Shown here: positions 45,339-55,910 of the stretch, piece by piece | How positions within the stretch are numbered: position 1 is the first letter of the stretch | How the letters are laid out: every line of letters starts with the position of its first letter | Assembly (NCBI GenBank): GCA_011799875.1 | Contig: CM022303.1 | Span: 72,366,052 to 72,430,051, forward strand | Source: Thinopyrum elongatum | Lineage: Eukaryota > Streptophyta > Magnoliopsida > Poales > Poaceae | Direction of reading: 5' to 3' | DNA: 64,000 bases | Made by a program: the position numbers and the translations under genes | Notes under the pieces: model-generated | Databases searched by the model: none | Told to the model about the DNA's origin: nothing | The model's input: the letters and a program-made list of their open reading frames with translations, nothing else

Positions 45339-46990
45339 TGCTACTTCCTGAGCTTACTACGAATCCTCCCCAGACAACGGCACCAGAAATTGGCAAATTG
45401 ACGGGAGAGTTCTGGTCTTGACTTGCGTTGGTTTTGTCCCTTGAAGAGGAAAGGGTGATGCATCAAAGTAGAGATAAGTATTTCCCTCATTTTTTGAGAA
45501 CCAAGGTATCAATCCAGTAGGAGGTACAAGCAAGTCCCCAATCTATGCACCTGCACAAACAATCAAACACTTGCACACAACACGATAAAGGGGTTGTCAA
45601 TCCCTTCATGGTCACTTGCAAGGATGAGATCTGATAGAGATAGATATAAAAGATTACTAAAACGAAAAACAAAGTAAATGTAAATAAATTGCAGAAAGGT
45701 ATTTTTGGTATTTTTGGTTTATAGATCTGAAAATAAATGATAAAAAATAGACCCGGGGTCCATAGGTTTCACTAGAGGGTTCTCTCATGAAGGCAAATAT
45801 TACGGTGGGTGAACAAATTACTGTCGAGCAATTGATAGAAATGCGCATAGTTATGATGATATCCAAGGCAATGATTATGCACATAGGCATCACGTCTGTG
45901 TCAAGTAGACCGAAATGATTCTGCATCTAATACTATTACTCCACACATCGACCGCTATCCAGCATGCATCTAGAGTATTAAGTTCATAAAGAACGGAGTA
46001 ACGCCTTAAGTAAGATGACATGATTTAGAGGGATAAACTCAAGCAATATGATGAAAACCCCACCTTTTTATCCTTGATGGCAACAATACAAATACGTGCC
46101 TTGCTACCCCTAATTTGTCACTGGGTGAGGACACCGCAAGATTGAACCCAAAACTAAGCACCTCTCCCATTGCAAGAACTATCAATCTAGTTGGCCAAAC
46201 CAAACCAATAACTCGAAGAGAAATACAAAGATATGAAATCATCAATATAAGAATTCAGAGGAGATTCAAATAATATTCATAGATAATCTGATCATAAATC
46301 CACAATTCATCGGATCTCGACAAAGACACCGCAAAAGAAGATTACATCGGATAGATCTCCAAGAACATCGAGGAGAACATGGTATTGAGGATCGGAGAGA
46401 GAGAAAATGCCATCTAGCTACTAGCTATGGACCCGTAGGTCTGAGGTAGACTACTCACGCTTCATCGGAGGGGCAATAGAGTTGATGTAGAAGCCCTCCG
46501 TGATTGAATCCCCCTCAGGCAGATTACCGGAAAAGGCCCCAAGATGGGATCTCACGGGAACAGAAGGTTACGGCGGCGGAAAAGTATTTTCATGGCTCTC
46601 TCTGTTGGTTTGGGAATATATTGGAATATATAGGCCAAGAGTTAGGGTTAGAGGGCCTGCAGGGGACCCACAAGCCAGGCCCCCCCTAGGGCGCGCCCTG
46701 GAGGCTTGTGGTCTCCTCGAAGGTCTTCTGACTTGGACTCCAAGTCCTACGTGTGTCTTCTGGTCCAAGAAAAATGATCGCGAAAGTTTTATTCCGTTTG
46801 GACCCCGTTGATATTCCTTATCTATAAAACTCAAAAACAGGGGAAAATAGAAACTGGCACTGGGCTCTAGGTTAATAGGTTAGTCCCAAAAATAATATAA
46901 AATAGCATATTAATGCATATAAAACATCCAAAACAGATAATATAATAGCATGGAACAATAAAAAATTATAGATATGTTGAAGACGTATCA
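45339..46990 (-). repeat. 5' LTR of the Athila-like element
   Basis: 1,652 bp partner of 38689-40350. The boundary at 45339 is fixed by the end of identity with the left LTR and by the GACCC duplication on the outer side. Confidence 0.9.
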
Positions 46991-46991
46991 G

Positions 46992-47015
46992 ACCCCCCCC
47001 CCCCCCCCCCCCCCG
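46992..47015. repeat. Poly-C tract at the insertion edge
   Basis: More than 20 consecutive C, an expansion of the CCCC run of the target repeat next to the Athila-like insertion. Its length could also reflect assembly error. Confidence 0.8.
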
Positions 47016-48420
47016 CTCATGTCGAAGTCAATGAACAACATGAAAATTTGTAAGTGATTGCTAAACTTTTATGCTTCATTTATATGAAGATCAATTATCC
47101 AATATAACTATGTTCGCGATATGAGGCATTGGACATTATCTAGGATCATATCTGATGAGTCGTCTTATCTTTCGGGAGAGGATACTTTGCGGACCGCCTC
47201 TCTCATGCCTGTTCGACGTGCAAATCAGGTTTTTGATATGCCTCAAAATCAAAGTTATCGGGATTATGTTTTAACGACCCCCCCTCATGTCGAAGTTACG
47301 ACGATATTTGTACAAGATGAATACATGATTTATACACAAGATGAATACAAGATTTATACACAAGATGAATACACAACTCAACAAATGAACCAACCATCAT
47401 CCTATGAAAAAAACTCAACATACAACAAATGGACACCTTTTGTCGAACAACGGAGGGACGATCAGGGACCAACTCCACGGAGATGCAACACCACAACCTG
47501 TAATTCCACGAAGATTTTAGTTGAAATGGACCTAAAGATCATGGCAAACTTGTAGCAAGATATACCAATTTGAAAGCAAGTTTCAGACTTGGAGAAAAAT
47601 AGCATGGCATTGTAGCTAGATACCAATTTGAAAGCAAGATTTGAACATGCTACAGAATTTCTACATGGCAACAAATGGCATGACATGAATGTGGATGTAA
47701 CACATGGCAAAACATGCTTACTGAACTAATTCAAATGACCCCTAGATTTTCAGATTTTCAGACTTAGTGATATTTGCATAGAGTGACAGAAAACAGATTC
47801 ATGATGCAACCTTTGAGGCAAGTAAAATATATTCTACAGCAGTTTTTCATGGCAACAAAGAGCATGGCAAGCATGTACTAATTACCCTCAACAAAACAAC
47901 CTTACTGATCATGATCCAAAGATGCATAGATTTGTTGCAAACCTCAAGGAAAAATGCAAAGTATTAATACTGCCAGTTTCAGACTTAGAAAAATAGCTTG
48001 GCATGGCAGAAATGAATAGATAGCAACTTTACAAGCTTGTAGCACTCACTACAGGTCCTAACATGGCATGAACTAAAATCTACCAGCAAGATGACATCAA
48101 AATGCTCCTACTTCATGTTCAAAGATTGCCCAAAAGATGCTTGCATTAAAACATACAAAAAAGACAAAATGAACTCTAATGCAAAAGAAATTGCTCTTCA
48201 ATTTGTTTTAGTAACCACTCATCATATCTCAATTTTGGAGCACATCTCACATAGCTATTTAAAAACATCTCAAATTGAAAAAAAACTAATGAATCTATTT
48301 TAGAAACTAAGTGTCACATAGCAAGATCAACAACATCTTACATAACCATTTTAGAAACTAAGTGTCACGTAGCAACATCTCGTCCTTTAGCAACATCAAC
48401 ATCAACATATGCATCCATGA
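47016..48420 (-). other. ORF2 leader or first intron of CACTA copy 2
   Basis: AT-rich and non-coding. It contains three tandem units around ACACAAGATGAATACA (47306-47375), a duplicated ACCAATTTGAAAGCAAG (47563 and 47621), and recurrent CATGGCA motifs. A 144-codon plus-strand frame at 47121 is judged accidental. Confidence 0.5.
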
Positions 48421-48785
48421 ATCTAACAGTACCAAAAAATGAAAAAAAAAATGGAAAAAAGAGAGGCTAGCTAGCTAGCTCATAGCGAGGAGGACGAGGG
48501 AATCGGGGCGACGCGCTCACAGCAAGGAGGCGAGGAGCGGGGGCGTCGGGGTAGGGCATTGGCGAGGGCATCGGGCCGGGCAGGGCGTCGGCGAGGAGAG
48601 GCGACGTCGGGGCAGGGTGCGGCGAGGGCGCGCGTCGGGGTAGGGCGGGGCGAGGGCATCGGGGCAGGGCGCGGCGAGGGCGTCTGGGCAGGCTGGCGGC
48701 GTCGTGGTGGTGTTCGGCGGCGTCGGGGCAGAGAAAAGGAAGATTGGGGAGGAAGAAGAAGGTTTGGGGGAAAATTTTCTAAGTT
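48421..48785 (-). promoter_or_regulatory. GC-rich probable first exon/5' UTR of ORF2
   Basis: Repeats of GTCGGGGCAGGGCG on the plus strand (48540-48730) form a GC-rich block. It follows, on the minus strand, a TATATAAGCAC box (complement at about 48787-48797), so transcription of ORF2 probably begins near 48760. The same arrangement (subterminal array, TATA, GC-rich leader) is seen at 57350-56740 in the B3-carrying element. Confidence 0.45.
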
Positions 48786-48799
48786 GTGCTTATATACAC

Positions 48800-48960
48800 A
48801 ATGCTTTAGTCCCGGTGCGAGGCACCAACCGGGACTAAAGCTCGTTTTCAGCAGCCCAAAGGGCGGGAAACCCAGGCCTTTATTCCCGGTTGGTGGCTCG
48901 GACCGGGACTAAAGGGGGGCCTTTAGTCCCGGTCCTAGCCACCAACCGGGACTAACGGGT
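48800..48960. repeat. Internal CGGGACTAAAG array of CACTA copy 2
   Basis: Inverted pairs of TTTAGTCCCGG and CCGGGACTAAAG resemble the element ends but lie 9 kb (more once insertions are counted) inside, between TNP2 and ORF2. No terminal repeat or target duplication accompanies them, so this is not obviously a separate inserted element. Confidence 0.75.
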
Positions 48961-49774
48961 GGCACAGCCGTGGGGTGGTGAAAGTTTAGTCCCACCTCGC
49001 CAAGCGAGAGGAGATCGCACTGGTTTATATACGCGGCTGCGATCTCTCTCCCAAGCTTCTCTCTAAAGTAGGCAGTTAATTGCCTAACATCTGCCCTGTT
49101 GGGCCTACTAGCCCCGTGGGCCTGCATCCTAGCCCATATATAGTTGGGTTTCTAGTCATATGCAGGCCGTGGTGTCTCCTAGTAGGTGGGTATTTTTTAT
49201 TTTTTATGTTATTTTTTTGCATATGTTATGTTTTTTTATTTTTTGATGTTATTTTTTGCATATGTTATTTTTTGAGGTAAAGTCGGAGGTATGTACCTCA
49301 TTTTTATATAATTTTAAGTTAATATTATTTTGATCATAACTAGAGTTTTATAAAAGCTTTTTCGTTGATTCTTTTTGCTATTGAAGAATATTATATTTTC
49401 TTTATGTCATACAACATTTCTCTCTTATCATCTCCGATGGTTCTGCTGTATTCATCTATGTGAAGACGTTTAAGCTATGTCTATATTAACCTTATAATTT
49501 TATATGGAGCCACTAACCGGGACTAATCGCGTATCATCAACCTTGCAAAACATGGGACTGAAAGGATAGGAATAATTGAAATTTCATAACTTAATAAATA
49601 ATTATTCTATAATCATGTTTCAAATGCCAAAATGCCCTAGCTAGCTCTTACAAAGATTCCCTCCGGTTTGTCCAAAGTGGCACTTTCCAGCTATAAGTCC
49701 GGAAACTCATACTAGAGAGAAAGTGATGGCGGTGAAGCCGGTCACATCCCAGAGTGGGATCTTGGGGTATAAAA
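48961..49774 (-). other. Non-coding spacer between TNP2 and ORF2
   Basis: 48980-49140 has a GTTTAGTCCCACCTCGCCAAG sequence often associated with such arrays. 49180-49480 is T-rich. 49505-49530 has a lone CCGGGACTAA. No gene seen. Confidence 0.5.
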
Positions 49775-52700
49775 CTATTTCTTCATGTGTGTCCCTTGCT
49801 TATTGCGCCGTAACAATGCACAATCTTCATCATTTACCAGGATGCTTGGGTCAGTCTTGACTCTGAAGGGAGAAATTTGATGAAACTTTTCATAATCTTC
49901 TGACATGTCTGTCTTGTCCTCCACTCCCACAGTGTTTCTTTTCCCTGAAAGAACTACGTGGCGCTTTGGCTCATCGTATGATGTATTCGCTTCCTTATCT
50001 TTTCTTTTTCTCGGTTTGGTAGACATGTCCTTCACATAGAAAACCTGCGCCACATCATTGGCTAGGACGAATGGTTCCTCTGTGTACCCAAGATTGTTGA
50101 GATCCACTGTTGTCATTCCGTACTGCGGGTCTACCTATACCCCGCCTCCTGACAGATTGACCCATTTGCACCGAAACAAAGGGACCTTAAAATCACGTCG
50201 ATAGTCAAGTTCCCATATGTCCTCTATGTAACCATAATATGTGTCCTTTGCCCCATTGGTGTTTGCTGCATCAAAGCGGATACCACTGTTTCGGTTGGTG
50301 CTCTTTTTATCTTGGGCGATTGTGTAAAATGTATTCCCATTTATCTCGTACCCTTGGAAAGTCAATACAGTCAAAGATGGTGTCCTGGCCAAGAAGTACA
50401 GGTCATCTCCAGTAGTGGTGTTACCCATGAGATGTGTTTGCAACCTACCGCCGAAAGTCCCCATGTGTTCACGTGTAATCCAGTCGCCAGACTGCTCCGG
50501 GTGTTTGGAGCGTAGAATATTCTTGTGTTCATTGATACACGGGGCCACCAAGGTAGAATTCTGTAGAACTGTGTAGTGTGCTTGCGCCCAAGAATGCCCG
50601 TCCCTACATATTATTGAGTTCGGTCCTAGCGTGCCTTTTCCACCCAGTCTCCCCTCATGCCGCGATTCAGGAACACCAATCGGCTTAAGGTCAGGAATAA
50701 AGTCAACACAAAACTCAATGACCTCCTCTGTTTGATGGCCCGTGGAGATGCTTCCTTCTGGCCTAGCACGGTTACGAACATATTTCTTTAAGACTCCCAT
50801 GAACCTCTCAAAGGGGAACATATTGTGTAGAAATACAGGACCCAAAATTGCAATCTCGTCGACTAGGTGAACTAGGACGTGCGTCATAATATTGAAGAAG
50901 GATGGTGGGAACACCAACTCGAAACTGACAAGACATTGGACCAAATTATTCTGTAACCTTGGTAGGATTTCTGGATCGATTACCTTCTGAGAAATTGCAT
51001 TGAGGAATGCACATAGCTTCACAATGGCTAATCAAACATTTTCTGGTAGAAGCCCCCTCAATGCAACCGGAAGCAGTTGCGTCATAATCACATGGCAGTC
51101 ATGAGACTTTAGGTTCTGGAATTTTTTCTCTGCCATATTTATTATTCCCCTTTATATTCGATGAGAAGCCAGACGGGAACTTGATACTAAGAAGGCATTC
51201 ATAAAAGATTTCCTTCTCAGCTTTGGTAAGAGTGTAGCTGGCAGGACCTTGATACTGCTTTGGATGCATGCCGTCTTTTTCGTTCATACGTTGCTGGTCC
51301 TCCCGTGCCTCTGGTGTATCTTTTGTCTTCCCATGCACGCCCAAGAAGCCTAGCAGGTTCACGCAAAGATTCTTCGTCACGTGCATCACGTCGATTACAG
51401 AGCGGACCTCTAGGTCTTTCCAATAGGGTAGGTCCTAAAATATAGATTTCTTCTTCCACATGGGCGCGTGTCCGTCAGCGTCATTCAGAACAGATTGTCC
51501 GCCAGGACCCTTTCCAAAGATTACTAGTAACTCCTTGACCATATCAAGTATATCATCACCAGTACGGAGGACAGGCTTCTTCCGGTGATCTGCCTCACCT
51601 TTGAAATGCTTGCCTTTCTTTCTTAAGGCATGCTTGGTCGGAAGAAATCAACGATGTCCCAGGGGCACATTCTTCTTGCATTTGTCCAAATATATACTTT
51701 CAGTCTCATGTAAACAGTGCACGCATGTGTTGTATCCCTTGTTTCTCTGTCCTGAAAGGTTACTAAGAGCAGGCCAATCATTGACGGTTACAAACAGCAA
51801 TGCTCGTAGGTCAAATTCCTGTTGTTTGTGCTCATCCCATACACGTACACATTTGATATCCCACAGTTGTAAAAGTTCTTCAACTAATGGCCTTAGGTAC
51901 ACATCAATGTCATTGCCGGGTTGCTTAGGGCCTTGGATGAGCACTGGCATCATAATGAACTTTCGCTTTATGCACAACCAAGGAGGAAGGTTATAGATAC
52001 ATAGAGTCACGGGCCAGGTGCTATGATTGCTACTCTGCTCCCCAAAAGGATTAATGCCATCTGCACTTAAACCAAACCATAAGTTCCTTGCGTCACCTGC
52101 AAAGTCCGGCCACTTTCTCTCAATTTTTCTCCACTGGGACCCATCAGCGGGTACTCTCAACTTCCTGTCTTTCTTACGGTCTTCTTTGTGCCATCGCAAC
52201 AACATGGCATGCTCTTTGTTTCTGAACAGACGTTTCAACTGTGGTATTATAGGAGCATACCACATCACCTTGGCAGGAACCCTCTTCCTGGGTCGCTCGC
52301 CCTCAACATCACTAGGGTCATCTCGTCTGATCTTATACCGCAATGCACCGCATACCGGGCTTGCATTCAAATTCTCGTACTCCTCACCACGGTAGAGGAT
52401 GCAGTCATTAGGGCATGCATGTATCTTTTGCACCTCTAATCCTAGATGGCAGAGAACCTTCTTTGCTTTGTACGTACTGTCAGGCAATTCGTTATCCTTT
52501 GGAAGATTCTTCTTCATTATTTTCAGTAGTTTCCCAAATCCCTTGTCAGATACACCATTCTCTGCCTTCCATTGCAGCAATTCCAGTGCGGTACCAAGCT
52601 TTGTGTTGCGATCTTCGCAATTTGGGTACAACGCTTTTTTGTGATCCTCTAACATGCGATCAAACTTCAACTTCTCCCTTTCACTTTCGCATCCTCTCTT

Positions 52701-53084
52701 TGCATCAACAATGACCCGACGAAGATCATCATCGGGCACATCTGGTGCCTCTTGATCTTCAGCTTCCCCCGTTGCAGTATCACCGTATTCAGGGAACATA
52801 GGATAGTTGTCATGATCCTCTTCTTCTTTGTTGTCTTCCATCATAACCCCTCTTTCTCCGTGCTTGGTCCAAACATTATAGTGTGGCATGAAACCCTTCT
52901 CAAGCAGGTGGAAGTGGAGGGTTTTCGAGTCAGAGTAATCCTTCGTATTATCACAGACAGTACATGGACAATACATAAAACCATTCTGCTTGTTTGCCTC
53001 AGCCACATCGAGAAAATTATGCAGCCCCGTAATGTAGTCGGAGGTGCCTCGGTCACCGTACATCCATTGCCGGTTCATCTGCAT
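49775..53084 (-). pseudogene. CACTA TNP2-type transposase (ORF1)
   Basis: Read from 53084 (or Met 53078, just after an acceptor-like GCATGCAG). Residues 39-80 are the transposase-associated zinc-type domain (CPCTVC ... HFHLLEKGFM). Then follows the Transposase_21/TNP2 core with Asp in GLSADGINPFG (about 341) and Asp in NDIDVYL (about 392). After 51648 come the remaining core, DUF4218-like sequence (51022-50600; FPFERFMGVLKKYVRNRARP) and a DUF4216-like C-terminus (ending 49775). Breaks: TGA 51648-51650, TAG 51435-51437, a frameshift near 51100-51160, TGA 51032-51034 and TAG 50135-50137. TNP2 cuts the element ends at CACTA; this copy cannot be made whole. It lies just inside the 5' end, the normal position. 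Confidence 0.88.
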
Positions 53085-53305
53085 GCATTATATAATTAAG
53101 TATATCAAAAACCATTACAGAACATCATGAATAGAGAAATGACCGAATTAATACAAGTTCATCATCACATTAAAACCAAAGTACATTAGTGATCAAATGT
53201 TATTACTAAAAAAATAAATACATAAAGCTCATACATAGTTCTCATAGAACAACATACAGCTCTTTAGAGCATCTAATTAAAACATACATTGAAACTAACA
53301 TACAA

Positions 53306-53610
53306 CTATGTAAAACATTTAAATGCAACAATAAATGCGATCAAAATCGCAACTGAGGTAACAATTGATCCAACAGCATAATGATACCAAGCCTCATTAT
53401 CAATGGCATATTTTCTAATCTTTCTAATCTTCAAGCGCATTGCATCCATCTGGATCTTGTGTAGATCGACGACATCAGCAACATGCAACTCCAATTTCAT
53501 CTTCTCTTCTTCAACTCTTTTCAATTTTTTTTCAAATAATTGTTTTCTTTTTCAACTAAATTTAACCTCTCGACAAAAGGGTCGGTTGGAATTTCCGGTT
53601 CACATACCTC
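53306..53610 (-). pseudogene. Small coiled-coil/membrane ORF beside TNP2
   Basis: The open part (53524-53306, 72 codons) reads RVEEEKMKLELHVADVVDLH, a coiled-coil-like charged stretch, then an Arg/Lys-rich segment (RLKIRKIRKYA) and a hydrophobic C-terminus (GSIVTSVAILIAFIVAFKCF) that looks like one membrane helix. The charged part extends upstream to about 53610 (ERLNLVEKENNYLKK) if one base is missing in the A-run at 53527-53534. I have the impression that similar short proteins occur near other Triticeae CACTA transposases, but their function is unknown to me. It may be a last exon of a longer spliced product. Confidence 0.5.
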
Positions 53611-53991
53611 CTAGATAAAGACATCTATGTCAAGTTGGTCGGCATAATTGTCATAAACACTAAATGAAACAAATAGTTATAAAAGATAATATACCACATC
53701 CGAATCATAGACCGGACGATAGCCGACGGGGGCGGATATCAAAACCATGTCACTATATAATAACAAACAATAATACAAGTAAGAAAATTATACAAGTAGC
53801 TATATAAATCATACAAGTAATAATTTTTTCTTTAAAAAAAATAAGAATAAAAGGCTCACCACGGTGGTGCCGGCGACGAGATCGGCGCGGGCGATCGACA
53901 GCAGTGAGGATGGGGACGGGGATGGGACGGCACCCTACACATGTGCAAACTAAGAAGATAATTTGAGCTCAAATTGTGCATCTAAATCAAA
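53611..53991 (-). other. 5' portion of CACTA copy 2, no confident gene
   Basis: Contains a GC-rich segment with possible minus-strand exon sequence (53868-53940: a plus-strand CACCACGGTGGTGCCGGCGA stretch), otherwise AT-rich. It is interrupted at 53994 by the B3-carrying element and resumes at 57380. Confidence 0.4.
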
Positions 53992-53994
53992 TAA
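53992..53994. repeat. Target-site duplication TAA, left
   Basis: TAA at 53992-53994 and 57380-57382 flanks the small CACTA-like element, a 3-bp duplication as expected. Confidence 0.75.
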
Positions 53995-54255
53995 CACTAC
54001 TAGGAAAAACATTACCAGTAGTGTAGGTTTTTTGCATACCAGTAGCGTGGTTACCCACGCTACTACTAAGGTGCTACAGCTAAATTTTAGCAGTAGCGCG
54101 TTTTTTACCCTGCGCTACAGCTAAAATGTTGAGTAGTAGCGCTCTTGTTTCCCCCCACGCTACTACTATCTAAGTAGTAGTAGCGCTCCTTTTTTCCCTA
54201 GCGCTACTACTATCAGGTACTAGTAGCGCCCCATTTTTCCCCCACGCTACAACTA
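53995..54255 (-). repeat. 3' terminal repeat and GTAGTAGCGC array
   Basis: Repeated (G/C)GCTACTACTA and AGTAGTAGCGC units in both orientations, the subterminal array of the B3-carrying element. Confidence 0.8.
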
Positions 54256-54512
54256 ACTAAATAGAAATTTAAAAAATAAATAAAAGTCAGATGCAATATT
54301 CATGGATGGAAATCAAGACATGTCCAGTGCAAATAAACTAAGTTCACAGAACCATCTTAGCACTTGCAGCATTCATGGATCCAACATTATAGGTACTCAT
54401 ATATAGTCAACATGCATGGATAGATCATATGGCGAACTAATAGTTGATAAGCAGTCTACTAGGTAGTCATAGTAGCATATATATGGTTCAGCAGCCACAC
54501 ACATATATAGGT

Positions 54513-54773
54513 CTAGATGATATCGATGACGATCATCATCCTCAAGCCTTGGCAGTGGGTGTTCCTGATAGTAATTTGGATGGCCTGTCCAACATGAAGA
54601 TTCTTGCCATCGAGGAAGCTCTTCCACCCAACCGAGCTTAAGTGTGTGCGACCGTCCGGGTCCATGCCGTACGCACAGGTGGTGACAGAGCCCCTTGCGG
54701 TAAGGCGTATTCCAGCAGAGCCTTCTTCATCAAGCTCGATACCACAACTCACAGATAGGCTTTTTGGCAATTT
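54513..54773 (-). pseudogene. B3 gene exon 3 (second B3 domain, main part)
   Basis: 86 codons plus TAG. It starts in phase 0 after TTATTTCAG-like TTATTCAG. The sequence KLPKSLSVSCGIELDEEGSA, IRLTARGSV, HLSSVGWKSFLDGKNLHVGQ matches the layout of the second half of a plant B3 fold: a conserved Leu-Pro, a strand-rich middle, and W.SF...N.L..GQ. Together with the end of exon 2 it makes one B3 domain of about 110 residues. This exon itself contains no break. Confidence 0.7.
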
Positions 54774-54884
54774 CTGAATAAGAAAAACATATCAATGAAT
54801 AAGTAGCCTCACACATACTCTTGCAAATATATTTCTACACTATCAAAAGAAAGTACTACATTTGTACTAAGCATGAATTCTACT

Positions 54885-55215
54885 AATAAGTATGGATTCT
54901 ACACTATTAACAATTCTTTGGATTCTACACTAAGCATATATATCATTGGACTCTAGCTACACAATAAAGCATATCATCGATTGGACAGTAAGCATGTCAT
55001 TGGACTCTACACTAATTAAGCATGTCATCGGACTCTACACTAAAGCATATCATCGGATAGCTTCTACACAACATATCATTGGACTCTACACTAAGCATAT
55101 CATTGGATTCACTAAGCATATCGTTGGACTCTACACTAAGTAAGCATGTAATCGGATTCTACACTAAGCATATCATTGGATTCTACACTATGCATTACAT
55201 CGGATTCTACATACG
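54885..55215. repeat. Minisatellite in intron 2 of the B3 gene
   Basis: About ten imperfect units of roughly 25 bp with the core AAGCATATCATTGGA(C/T)TCTA. They lie wholly inside the intron 54774-55281. Confidence 0.85.
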
Positions 55216-55281
55216 ATAATTTGCATCTGTAAGTATAACAATAAAGCATATCATCAAATTACTACAGTAAGTGTAACATAC

Positions 55282-55910
55282 CATGACATGCCGATCAACC
55301 ATGGTACTTGTCAGGCGGGTCATGAATGGCACCCCGACGAAGTCAGCACATGGCGGAATTATGTCCCATAGGTTGCACACCTCCTCCTCGCTCAGCCTCA
55401 TTCTTTGAGCATAGATGGCTTAATTAAGTGGGTCCTCATCATCCTCATCATCTTCATCATCTTCCTCCGTGTTGACATAAATGACGGCCAGCTTGGGTCT
55501 TTCTGCTCTGAAGGAGAAGTTGATCAACTCACCACCAGTGATACCCATGTGGGCGATGAAACGGACCCATCCATCTCCTCCCATCTGCGACATATTTCGT
55601 CCTTTCTCGACCTCCATAGTGTAGGGGCCCCCAGGAGCCTCAAAGGTCACAGTGTCTCCGGTCAGCTTGTTGAATTCCAACCTCACATTGCATGGGACGA
55701 TCTGTGTAAAAAAAGCAAAATGATATATGCACAATGCATTAATGCCAATAACACTAAAAACAAAATAGTTGTTACAAGTTTCATATATTTTGTTACCGCA
55801 GCATGAAGAAAACTCGGCTGGAAGTAGATGTCGAACAGCGTGCTAGTTGCAACGCTGCTGGCGCACCTTGACTTGCATAGTCGACATGGTGGTGGTGGTG
55901 GTGGCGCCAT
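55282..55910 (-). pseudogene. B3-domain gene, exons 1 and 2 (first B3 domain, acidic linker, start of second B3)
   Basis: Exon 1, 55910-55797 (38 codons, MAPPPPPPCRLCKSRCASS), ends at a GT donor. Intron 55796-55702 is 95 bp. Exon 2, 55701-55282 (140 codons), continues in phase 0: IVPCNVRLEFNKLTG, APGGPYTMEVEKGRN, GGDGWVRFIAHMGITGGELI, a B3 DNA-binding domain of the REM type. It is followed by an Asp/Glu run and, after an in-frame TAA at 55422-55420 (codon 132 of 264), by RLSEEEVCNLWDIIPPC and the start of the second B3. All introns are GT-AG, phase 0. Either the TAA is a nonsense mutation in a two-B3 protein, or a 131-residue one-B3 protein is made. B3 proteins bind DNA in the nucleus. Origin by capture of a host gene or as a transposon-owned binding protein cannot be decided here. 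Confidence 0.72.

Larger units (their letters stand above)
38689..46990 (-). mobile_element. Gypsy element, Athila lineage (Sabrina/WHAM/BAGY2-like), gag only
   Basis: The element is 8,302 bp with LTRs at 38689-40350 and 45339-46990. Sense ends are TGATACGTCTCC and GGAAGTAGCA, with TSD GACCC. A tRNA-Asp-type primer site TGGCGCCGTTGCCGG lies beside the 5' LTR and an AAGCTTGGGGATGCT polypurine tract beside the 3' LTR. Internal coding is limited to gag and a partial protease region (45144-43181). No reverse transcriptase, RNase H or integrase is found, so this is a non-autonomous element mobilised in trans. LTR similarity of roughly 97% by eye suggests a recent insertion. Confidence 0.9.

Noticed and set aside
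38741..45390. Earlier placement of the Athila-like LTR edge at TGGCAAATTG (38741 and 45391)
   Set aside because: Homology between the two LTRs continues 52 bp further out and only the wider boundary gives a matching target duplication (GACCC).
47121..47555. 144-codon plus-strand frame with TQDEY repeats
   Set aside because: The repeats come from short DNA tandem units in a non-coding leader of a minus-strand gene; no domain and no promoter on this strand.
48559..48912. Gly/Arg-rich 117-codon plus-strand frame
   Set aside because: Produced by the GTCGGGGCAGGGCG DNA repeat; it runs against the direction of the element's genes.
48800..48960. Separate small CACTA element inserted between TNP2 and ORF2
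   Set aside because: No CACTA terminal repeat or 3-bp duplication could be found on either side of the motif array.
51601..53099. Several plus-strand frames of 80 to 131 codons
   Set aside because: Antisense shadows of the TNP2 transposase.
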